A stretch of DNA of 64,000 bases from Tritrichomonas foetus (lineage: Eukaryota; Parabasalia; Tritrichomonadida; Tritrichomonadidae). The DNA is taken from assembly GCA_001839685.1 (NCBI GenBank), contig MLAK01000627.1, positions 1-64,000 of the forward strand. The letters are read 5' to 3'. The translations under genes were made by a program, and so were the position numbers. Every line of letters starts with the position of its first letter. Position 1 is the first letter of the stretch. The notes beneath the pieces were generated by a model. It searched no databases. It saw only the letters and a program-made list of their open reading frames with translations, and had not been told where the DNA came from. Shown here piece by piece: positions 9,987-18,900 of the stretch.

Positions 9987-10247
9987 TTAATGATGATGTT
10001 GAATGTTTTCCTCTTGGATAACATTTTCAAGGTGGTGTAACTTGCGGATAGCGCGGGAGTGTGTTCCGAGTCTCTTCTTGAGGAAGGAGCGGGCAAGCTT
10101 GTTCTTACCAAGTTTGATGATATCCATAGCGCGGCGTTCGTATGGGGCCCAGCCAGAAAGCTCGTGAACGACTTCGCGGACGAACTTGTTGTGCTTTCCG
10201 CTAGAGTGATGTACTTTCTTTGAGACGGCTTTCTCGGTTCCTGACAT
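9987..10247 (-). CDS. Ribosomal protein eL36 (L36e)
   Basis: 86 aa, very basic. The family core is present: KFVREVV, then GWAPYERRAMDIIKLGKNKLARSFLKKRLGTH, corresponding to the human FAPYERRAMELLKV and FIKKRVGTH strips. It is about 19 residues shorter at the N-terminus than animal eL36 and ends in a short His tail. An in-frame stop lies just upstream of the ATG, so no longer single-exon form exists. It is a structural protein of the large cytosolic ribosomal subunit. Codon use is richer in C and G in the third position than in its neighbours, as expected for a highly expressed gene. Confidence 0.95.
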   Translation of the reverse strand: MSGTEKAVSKKVHHSSGKHNKFVREVVHELSGWAPYERRAMDIIKLGKNKLARSFLKKRLGTHSRAIRKLHHLENVIQEENIQHHH

Positions 10248-10540
10248 TAATCAAAAAGGCAGACCAAGGAAAAGCAAACAGAGTCTGTCAAATTTCACAG
10301 ACCAAAAATTCATCAATGTCTATATTTTCTCATTTTTATAATTGAAATAGATATCTATTTTCGTATTAGATACATATTTCGGCTTGTTTTCGGAATATAT
10401 CAATGTCCTCACACAATAAAAGGATTTTACTTTTTTCATTGATTTGAATACTTTACATACGACGATTAATTTTCATACAATTATTAAAAAACGTATCAAG
10501 AAGAAAGAATTATCAAATCTAATCTTTTCGTTATCGCTGA

Positions 10541-11839
10541 ATGAGTTCTTATAGATATACCGAAGAAGAAATCGAAGAATTATGCCGTATTCCGCCTTGG
10601 ACAGATAGCTCGCTCGATAAGCAAACCAAAAGAATTCATGATCAAGTTCCACTCACGCGAAAATGTATAGTAAATCAATGTCTTTTTTGGTGTGATGTTG
10701 CTCGACGATTCAAAAAAAATATGCATAGCAAAAAAGCAGCAGCATCACATCAAGAAGAAGGAGATTCAAATAATAATCTCGGCACTCCAAACGATCCAAC
10801 ATTTATCGTTGGTGTCATTGGATGTGGATCAGTTGGCTCAAAGTTTGTGCGCGAGCTCGTCAAGCGAGAGATTGTCAAACCGAATCAAATAAAAATATCA
10901 TCGCGAACGCCATCCCGAGCCAAACAAAGGTGTGGACTTGAAGTCATTCCATCAAATACTGAAATTGCATCACATTGCACAATTCTATTTTTGTTTGTTC
11001 TTCCATTTCATTTTCGTAATTTTTCACGTGAAATTCGTGATGCGATTCAAGGATCGCGACCTTTGGTTGTTTCTTCATTAGCTGGCTTCACGCCAATGTA
11101 TTTACAAAGAGCTTTGAATACACCATTTCTCATCACAACTGGTGTTGACATGCCAACCATTCAAAATGCCTCAGAACATTTGGATGAAGAATTCCCACTT
11201 GCTTCATTTGCAAGTGGTGATGAATTAGTTCACTTTCAAGAATATTTCATGGGAATGTTCGAAGCTGGCGGAAATGGTGAAAATCCATCAAATCTTCTTC
11301 AAACTTCTAGAGATGATGAAAATCGACCAAAAAGCTCAAATGATACATCAGTTTCTGCTCAGCCAAGTAATACTAGCGTTTTAAGTGGACAAAAAGAACA
11401 TCAAATTCCACCTCAACCATCAGAAAATAATTTGAATCCATTTCAAATAAAATTAACTGATCCGAAACTCATGAGACAACTTCACGAAGCATCTTTTGCT
11501 GCGGAAAATTTATCAAACTGTGGTTTTGACTTTTTGACAAGTACTATAAATGCATTAAAAGACTGGGTTTCACTCGATTCTAACTATGCAAAAATTCAAT
11601 CAAAACCTGAAACATATAACAATCTTTGGACTAGATCTTTTATTCCACTTTCTTCACTAAACAGAGTAGAAGCAATTCAAACCTCTGGTTCAGTTGAACA
11701 ACAAATGCCGGTTCGATACATGCTTAAAAGAGCATTTGTTCGTTCTCTAATTGGAAATAAACTTGCGGATTTGAAACACCAACAAGAGCAATCTAAAATT
11801 GCAAATGCGATTGTAACTCCAAGTCCATCAATAATATAA
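10541..11839 (+). CDS. NOXRED1-like NAD(P)-binding protein
   Basis: 432 aa. A short N-terminal helical part (about residues 1-85) precedes a Rossmann domain starting VGVIGCGSVGSKFVRELVKR, with the GxGxxG-type nucleotide loop at about residues 93-98. Next come ISSRTP, where the cofactor's second strand ends, and LVVSSLAGFTPMYLQ, as in pyrroline-5-carboxylate reductase and the coenzyme F420-dependent oxidoreductase fold. The arrangement matches animal NOXRED1, a P5CR-related protein with unknown substrate. A Ser/Asn/Gln-rich insert separates this from a helical C-terminus with a NALKDWVSLDSNY motif. It is cytosolic by absence of any targeting signal. Whether it is an active reductase cannot be told; no catalytic residue can be named. 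Confidence 0.75.
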   Translation: MSSYRYTEEEIEELCRIPPWTDSSLDKQTKRIHDQVPLTRKCIVNQCLFWCDVARRFKKNMHSKKAAASHQEEGDSNNNLGTPNDPTFIVGVIGCGSVGSKFVRELVKREIVKPNQIKISSRTPSRAKQRCGLEVIPSNTEIASHCTILFLFVLPFHFRNFSREIRDAIQGSRPLVVSSLAGFTPMYLQRALNTPFLITTGVDMPTIQNASEHLDEEFPLASFASGDELVHFQEYFMGMFEAGGNGENPSNLLQTSRDDENRPKSSNDTSVSAQPSNTSVLSGQKEHQIPPQPSENNLNPFQIKLTDPKLMRQLHEASFAAENLSNCGFDFLTSTINALKDWVSLDSNYAKIQSKPETYNNLWTRSFIPLSSLNRVEAIQTSGSVEQQMPVRYMLKRAFVRSLIGNKLADLKHQQEQSKIANAIVTPSPSII

Positions 11840-12139
11840 AAAAAAATGTTATGTTAATTTTGTTATTAATAAAAATACTTTTCTGATCTTTAACTTTTCT
11901 TGTTTTATTTTATGAAATGTATGTTAGACAATCTTAACAAAAGTATCATCAATCAATATATGATTTCTTAGCATCTTTTTCGTCTGAATATTGTCTAAAA
12001 CTAAAAATTATATGAAATGCTTCAATTGATATCAATACTTAATTAAAATACTATCAATATACTCCTATCTATATAGTTTTTATTTAACATGCTACAGATT
12101 GTAAAAGAAATAATATTAGGCTAATATATATACTCTTTA
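11840..12139. other. Convergent intergenic spacer, nothing recognised
   Basis: About 300 AT-rich bases between two converging genes. I see no frame, repeat or RNA signature. Confidence 0.5.
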
Positions 12140-13483
12140 TTAATAATTAATACTATCAGTACCAACAAAAACTTCATTATCATAATATTCATCATGTGAA
12201 TTGCTTTCTTCTTCTTCTTCCTCTTCACCACGAGAAGGAATCTCACGTCCATTTTCCATTTTAACAAATGCCTTTAAATCAACTAAGCTTCTAACAAAAA
12301 TATTAACTAATTTAGAATTGACAAATTCTTCTTTGGTCATTGATGAGTTTTGCATGTTACATTGATCAATAAGCTGAATGGTAAATTCGTGAAAGCTTAG
12401 TGGCTTTTCATTCATGAAACTTTCAAAATCTTTTGATAAATCGTGATAAAAATGGTTAATTTCAGTATCGTTAATTTCACCATTTTTATCAATATCCAAA
12501 ATATCGAAAAAGAAAAAGTTGGCCCATGGTCTACCAAGTTTATTATATGAGTGCTTAAACCGACAAAACCATGAAAAATCAAGGACATTACATGAATCAA
12601 ATATGCGATCAATAAAAGATGAAGTAAATCGAGTTCCTTTCATATAAAGTAAATCATCTTTTGTGAGGATTCCTGAATCATCATAATTCATTGATGTAAA
12701 ATGGTCATAATATAGATAAAAACCTCCACTGCCAAATAAATTCGATGGATTATCTCCGATAGTTTCAAGTTTGACAAGATACATAAAAAGGTCGCTTGTC
12801 AAAAAATCATCAATTAATATAAATCCAGTATGAAGTGGATCCAATTCACAGAAAAATAATTCAACAACAAATGCAATATAATAAGGTTTTCCTTCTTCTG
12901 GAAATTTGACTTCAATATCATTCAAAAAATCATAATCTTTTGTTATTTCTTCGACTACTCTTCCTAATTCCAGCTTAGTTATTGCATTGTTCCTCATTGG
13001 AGTCTTGAAAAATATTATCTGATAATATCTCAATATTGTGGCCTGAATTGTGAGGTGAAAAAATAAATCATCAGGATTGATTGTTTTGCGAATTGATTTA
13101 CAAAGTTTCAAAAAAAGCTGAGCCGTCAAAATACCGGGAAATTTTGTTTCCCACTTACTCTGTAAAACTCTATAGTCGGAATATTTTAGAAATCTCGGTA
13201 TTTCTTTTGGATTCAATTTTAAAAATTCTTTTCGCAATAATTTGATATCGTATGATTTTGGATATTTTTTGAAGATTGTGGTCATGGACCTTTTCCGAGA
13301 TATTTTTATGATGTTCATGACAATATTTTGCACGTTTTTATTATCAGGATCGGAATTAAATAAAAATGGCGGAATTTTGTCATCTATATGAGATGAGCGT
13401 AATAACTGATTGTATTCTTGTTTTATCTCTTTGTCCGTATCGAGAAATGCTTGGAGCTTGGCGGTGCTCGCCAGCAAGCTCAT
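12140..13483 (-). CDS. PP2A regulatory subunit B'' family (PPP2R3-like)
   Basis: 447 aa. An N-terminal helical part is followed by the PPP2R3 core with two EF-hand areas: FYLYYDHFTSMNYDDSGILTKDDLLYM at about residues 256-282, and FFFDILDIDKNGEINDTEINHFYHDL at about 327-352, where D-x-D-x-N-G-E-x-x-x-x-E is a complete calcium loop. The phrases RFLKYSDYRVLQSKW and WFCRFKHSYNKLGRPWANFFFFDILD are typical of the PR72/PPP2R3C group. A Glu-rich tail ends the protein. The family recruits PP2A to substrates in a calcium-sensitive way; PPP2R3C works at centrosomes and basal bodies, which would suit a flagellate, but that is inference. An initiator TCACAT lies 5 bases before the ATG. The gene is divergent from the nucleoside kinase gene. 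Confidence 0.85.
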   Translation of the reverse strand: MSLLASTAKLQAFLDTDKEIKQEYNQLLRSSHIDDKIPPFLFNSDPDNKNVQNIVMNIIKISRKRSMTTIFKKYPKSYDIKLLRKEFLKLNPKEIPRFLKYSDYRVLQSKWETKFPGILTAQLFLKLCKSIRKTINPDDLFFHLTIQATILRYYQIIFFKTPMRNNAITKLELGRVVEEITKDYDFLNDIEVKFPEEGKPYYIAFVVELFFCELDPLHTGFILIDDFLTSDLFMYLVKLETIGDNPSNLFGSGGFYLYYDHFTSMNYDDSGILTKDDLLYMKGTRFTSSFIDRIFDSCNVLDFSWFCRFKHSYNKLGRPWANFFFFDILDIDKNGEINDTEINHFYHDLSKDFESFMNEKPLSFHEFTIQLIDQCNMQNSSMTKEEFVNSKLVNIFVRSLVDLKAFVKMENGREIPSRGEEEEEEESNSHDEYYDNEVFVGTDSINY

Positions 13484-13484
13484 G

Positions 13485-13490
13485 ATGTGA
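13485..13490 (-). promoter_or_regulatory. Initiator (Inr) element of the PP2A B'' gene
   Basis: On the minus strand the sequence reads TCACAT, with the presumed +1 A at 13488, five bases before the ATG at 13483. It fits TCA(+1)Y(T/A). Confidence 0.6.
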
Positions 13491-14060
13491 TGAAAATCTG
13501 AGACCGTTTACTTTCTTTCAACTTGAAATCTATCATCATAAAAAGTGAATAATAAACTGTTTTTACGACTAATGATGCATTTAAAAAAGGGTGTTTGAAA
13601 AAGTTATGTTATAAATCTTCTTGATTATATCTTGATATCTATTTGTTTATAATCCAAGATTGGCCAAAGTTATATATATATCAATCATCTTTAAGGTTAA
13701 TAATCATTTTTGGTGAGATTTATGAACTGTGAAATTGGTCAATTTGGCGGTTAATCAAACAAAAACACATGGTTAACGAAATAGGGATTAAAATAGTTGA
13801 CCATAGATTAATTCAAAAAAAAAGATTTTCAAGCAACGGAGAAATTCTGTATATTTTACAAATGGTCTGAAAGTTTCTGATGTTTACAAAAATCTATGTG
13901 AATTTTCAGAAAAATTTTCAGAACCAATGTATCACATAAATATCACAGAAAAACGAAATCCACCAGGGGAAAAAAAAATTCTGAGTTCACATTCAAATTG
14001 TTTCAATGATCTATCGCTGAATGTGAGATGACTCAATTCAGGATTTAATCTATTATTCTG

Positions 14061-14066
14061 TCATTC
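14061..14066 (+). promoter_or_regulatory. Initiator (Inr) element of the nucleoside kinase gene
   Basis: TCATTC directly abuts the ATG at 14067, with +1 A at 14063. A 4-base leader is extreme but within what is described for trichomonad mRNAs. Confidence 0.6.
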
Positions 14067-15728
14067 ATGGAAAAGCAGCCACTCCCGCCATTTACTCCTT
14101 CACCCGACCACTTCGACATTAATCACGTATACAAGTACTGGACTATGTTTGCTCAACGCTCGACAATCTTGTTTCTCGCTTCTTGCGCTTACAAAGACGT
14201 CACCGGGCGTCGTATGAAAATTTCCCACGCACTTGATCATTCATCTTTCTGCATGGATTTTGATGAACAGCTGATCGATGATGCCATCGTTCAAAAAGTC
14301 ATCTCGAAATTTCAAGAATATCAAAACTCAGGCGAATTAATTCAATCTGTTCGGGTTAAAACATCTGATCTTATAGAATATTACGAAAAAATCGGATATT
14401 TGGACAAGGCGCAAATATTGGGCAATTATATCAGATGCTCCAACAATGAATGTGATACCAATAACAAAGGGGCGACAGTGTCTTTGGAATATTTGAACAC
14501 TGTCTGCCCATCAGATACTGTTGAATGCGTTCTTTTTAGGGGGTACCTTGAAATTACCTACGAAGCGCAATATATCAAAAATTTGAAAGAAATTGGGAAC
14601 TATGACATTCAATTTGAATCACCTGGATTTTTCGTCAGATATCCAAGTTTACTCTCTGATGGATCAATCACCAAATGGAGAGGTGCACCACTTCAACACA
14701 AATTGCTAAGAGATTACTCACGTTGGGTTGAAGGAATAAAATCAAACTCTATTGAAAATTTGAATACTTTATTTAAGGATACTGAAAATCCAAATGATGT
14801 GATTCATCAAATCAATGAAGCATCAAAAACTTTTTCACGAAAAGAACTCTCAGAAATAACTGAACAATTAATTAGTGGATTTCCTGAAAAAAGACTCGTT
14901 ACTATTGCTGGACCATCGTCTGCAGGAAAAAGCATATTTTCAAGAATGATTCATGATGAATTAATAAATCGAGGCTTTGACTGTCTAATTTTCTCAATGG
15001 ACAACTACTATTTAGATGTTCCTGATACACCACGTGGTCCAGACGGTCAATACGATTTTGAATCAATCTATGCACTTCATATTGACATGCTTGTTGATCA
15101 TTTAAAGAAACTTTTGAAGAATGAATCTATTCCTAAGCGTGCTTTTGACTTTCCTAAAGGTGTTGGTTACTTTGCTGAAGGAACACATCAACTGGATCCA
15201 AAAGGATTTCTTATCATTGAAGGAATTCATGGATTAAATCCTGTTTTATTTGAGAAAATATCGGCTGACCAAGTTACTAAAATATATGTTGCTCCAATGA
15301 CACCAATTTCTATTGATGCTGAACATATCTTTCGAACTCCTGATTTACTGCTTCTTCGAAGAATTATTCGTGATTACAGCGAGCGTGGTTATTCACCAAG
15401 AAAGGAAATCGGTTGGTGGCCAAATATTAGCTGTGGTGAAGCCAGAAATATTACACCGAATTTACGACTTGCTGATCTTTTCTTCAATAGTGCCCTTGTA
15501 TATGAAATTCCAGCTTTGGCAACTGTTGGAATACCACTACTTGTGAATTCTTTGAATCCAAATGGGCCCAAAGAAGAGTGCGACAGTGATCCAAAAATTA
15601 GTGAGGCAGTTTCAGCTGAAACTCGAAGATTGGTGAATATTTTAAGACTCTTCAAATGCCTTAATCCTGATGAAATTCCACATGATTCTTGCATATATCA
15701 ACTTGTTTCTGATGTTTCAAAGAAATGA
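14067..15728 (+). CDS. Uridine kinase-type nucleoside kinase with threonyl-tRNA-synthetase-like N-terminus
   Basis: 553 aa. The N-terminal half (about 1-230) resembles the editing part of threonyl-tRNA synthetase, including a Gly-Tyr-x-Asp-Lys and a CxxxNxC-like Cys cluster. The second half is a P-loop phosphoribulokinase/uridine kinase domain: Walker A GPSSAGKS at residues 282-289, SMDNYYLD at 310-317 (acceptor-site Asp and Tyr), RGPDGQYDFESIYAL, and LIIEGIHGLNP. This fusion of about 550 aa is common in Firmicutes and Bacteroidetes and rare in eukaryotes. Trichomonads depend on salvage of pyrimidine nucleosides, so a nucleoside kinase fits their metabolism. The preferred nucleoside cannot be read from the sequence. 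Bacterial ancestry by lateral transfer is likely but needs a tree. No targeting signal is seen. Confidence 0.9.
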   Translation: MEKQPLPPFTPSPDHFDINHVYKYWTMFAQRSTILFLASCAYKDVTGRRMKISHALDHSSFCMDFDEQLIDDAIVQKVISKFQEYQNSGELIQSVRVKTSDLIEYYEKIGYLDKAQILGNYIRCSNNECDTNNKGATVSLEYLNTVCPSDTVECVLFRGYLEITYEAQYIKNLKEIGNYDIQFESPGFFVRYPSLLSDGSITKWRGAPLQHKLLRDYSRWVEGIKSNSIENLNTLFKDTENPNDVIHQINEASKTFSRKELSEITEQLISGFPEKRLVTIAGPSSAGKSIFSRMIHDELINRGFDCLIFSMDNYYLDVPDTPRGPDGQYDFESIYALHIDMLVDHLKKLLKNESIPKRAFDFPKGVGYFAEGTHQLDPKGFLIIEGIHGLNPVLFEKISADQVTKIYVAPMTPISIDAEHIFRTPDLLLLRRIIRDYSERGYSPRKEIGWWPNISCGEARNITPNLRLADLFFNSALVYEIPALATVGIPLLVNSLNPNGPKEECDSDPKISEAVSAETRRLVNILRLFKCLNPDEIPHDSCIYQLVSDVSKK

Positions 15729-15953
15729 TGTGCGTATAATTCTTTCTATTTTATTATATTGAGTTTTATATGATTTAATAAATTTACAGTTAATTTTTAT
15801 ATGTTTTGTTTCTTTCTACGGATTGAAAGTTATGAAAATATATTCAAGTTATGATAATCTTTCGAAGCCAATTATATCATTACCAATGGACAAAAAGCAA
15901 CAGTAATAATACTAATAATAATTATAATCCTATTCTCTATAAAAACATAATGT

Positions 15954-18900
15954 TTATGATGGAAGAAGGGCAATTCTCTGGTAAAAATCAGAAGTTTGAC
16001 TATTTTTTGGAACACCTACTCCAACTCGGTATAAATCAGCAAGTCTTTGTGCTGAAAGTTTATGCCTTCTATTTGCCGCTTCCGTATATAATTTGACTGC
16101 TTCTTCAAGGTTTTGTGGAACACCATCACCGGTTTCAAGTAATGTTGCTGCCATATATAAGCTATTTAAGTTTCCACTATTTCCAGCAATTCGAAAATAC
16201 TGAAGTGCCTGTTCATTATTTTTTGCTACAGCCTTTCCATCATGAAGAATCATCCCCAATTTAAATATTGACTCCATATGACTACCTTTTGCTGCTTGGT
16301 AATAATATGTTACTGCTTGCTTTTCATTCTTCTCAATTCCAATCCCTTCTTCTAACATTTGAGCAAATTTATATGATGCATCTGGTAAATTTTGGCTGTC
16401 TGCTGCAACTTTATAATAATGTGCTGCGAGGGGTAAATTTTTATCAATTGATCGTCCAAATTCTAGCTTTTGTGCAATAGAATATGCTGCTGTAGATTCA
16501 CCCTTATCTGCAGCAATTTTATAATAATATAAAGCTTGCTTTTCATCTTGTTGGATTCCTCTCCCAGTTTCCATCAAATACGCAAGTCTTGATGCAGATA
16601 ATGCATGACCATTATCAGCAGCAAATTTAAAGTATTGGGGCGCTTCGTTCTCGGAATTTGTATTAGAAATAAATTGTGATGCATTTAAATCAACTCCTTT
16701 ACCCTGTTCATACATTATTCCGATACGATAAGCTGCTTCAATACTTCCTTTATCAACAGCTTGTTTATAATATTTTATTGCTTCGTTATCGTTTCGATAA
16801 ACACCTTTTCCAGATTCATATAATCCACCAAGTAAGTATAAGCAGTTTACATTTCCAATACTAGCACCTCGACTAAAGACTTGTGCCGCTTCTGTATGGT
16901 TTATGGGGAAACCACGTCCTTCAAATATCATTAACCCGAGTTTATACGCTGCACCACCATTATTTTGTTCATATGCAATTCGATAATAATTTCCTGCTGC
17001 TTGTGGATTACTTTGTTCCTGAGTTAATGCATATTCATAGGAAGCATTTGGATGATTTCCTGATGCTGCATGATAAAACATTTTTATAGCCTCTGCTTCT
17101 TTTCCATCTTTTCTTAACAGTAATCCATATTTATACATTCCATCAACACTGCCTAAGCTTGCTGAAGTTTTATAAGCTTGATACTTATCTTCACCTTCAA
17201 GTAAATCACCAAGCATTAAAGCAGCATCTTTATTTTTCGCTTCAGCAGAAATATTCAAATATTTTATAATTTCTTCCCTGTTTTTGTTCATTTTATAAAG
17301 TATTATTGCATAACGATATGAGCTCAATGGATGGCCGAGATCAGCAGACAATTTGTATAATCGGATGGCCTCAGTGATATTCTGAGGAACACCTCTTCCT
17401 TCTTCATTCATGAAAGCGAGTTTGTATTGTGCATCAGCATTTCCTCTTTCAGATGCTATTGTAAACAATTTAATTGCTTTTAATTCGTCTTTTTCTATTC
17501 CAGGTCTTCCTTCTTCATATAAAATTCCTAAACGATATGATGCTTCATTTACCCCTCCATCAGATGAAATTTGATATAAATTCATAGCCTCAACACAATT
17601 TCCAACATTTTCTCTTTCTTGACCAATTATATATGAGGAATAAGGATGTTTTGATTCTGCTGCAATACGAATTATTCGATGTAAAAATTCATTCGGTGGA
17701 TGATAAGTATTATCCTTATTATTAGATAAGTCAACAAGCAGCATACATGATTTTGGATCATTTCTATCAGCTGAATATTCCAGATATTTGATTGCTAGTT
17801 GAATATCTGTGGGGAGACTTCGACTTCCATTCAAATAACTACTTCCAATAATATAGGATGCTTCTATCTGGTTATTATCAGCAGCTTTTATGTAATATTT
17901 AAGTGCATCATTTAGTTTATTTTGTGCTTCATAGAGCTTTCCAAGACCCAACATTGCATCTGGACTTGTTTGAGCTGATAGTAAAAAGTAAGACAGAGCT
18001 TTATCATCACATTTTTCAACCCCCACACCATTTAAATATGCATATGCCAAATGTAATTGAGCTGGGGTATTTCCTGCCTCAGCTGCAGTAATAATATGCT
18101 GTGTTCCTTGAAGAATATCGGGAAGTGTTCCTTTTCCATCCAATAACAGTTTACCGAGATAATAATTAGCTTCAATATGCCCAGAATCAGTAGCAATTTT
18201 GAGTTTTTTCAATGCTTCGAAGTAATTTTCATTTTTATAATGCATCACACCAATTTCAAAGGCTGCATCACTATTTCCATTTGTTGCAGCAATATCAAGG
18301 TATTGCAATTCTATTTGATGAGAATCTGTGTTTGGTGGAAGTGGGATTTTACCATCTTTGATATACACTGCATATTTATATGCTGCATCAGCGTGATTTT
18401 GTTCTGCCGCTCCTTTCATATATAGAAAAGCTTTAGAATCTCCTTTTTCTTCAAGTACTTTAGCTAAATTATACATAGCATCTTTATTACCGAGTTCTGC
18501 TGCCATCGAAAAATACTGTTGTGCAGTATCTTCATTTTTTGCAACACCAATTCCCTCTAAATACATTTGACCCAGGACTAAAGCAGCTTGATCATATCCA
18601 TTTTGGGTGGCTTTATAGAAGTAATTAACAGCTGTCTTTTCATCTTTATCCAAGCCATCTGCGCCATTTAAATAGACTTTACCAATATAAAAGTTTGCAG
18701 CTTTCGACCCAGATTCGGATGCTGTTTGGAATAGTCGAATAGCGCGTTTCGTTGAACGGGTAACACCTCGACCATCAAGAATCATATGAGCTAACTCATT
18801 CATCGCATCCGCACATCCATTATCAGCAGCTACTTGTAAAAGCTTAACTGCCTGAACACAATCTTGATCAATGAATTTCCCAATTTCATAAAAAACTCCC

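Larger units (their letters stand above)
13484..14066. other. Divergent promoter spacer
   Basis: About 580 bases between two divergent starts. Apart from the initiator at each end I see only AT-rich sequence, including a TATATATATA tract near 13672-13680, and no frame worth calling. Confidence 0.5.
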
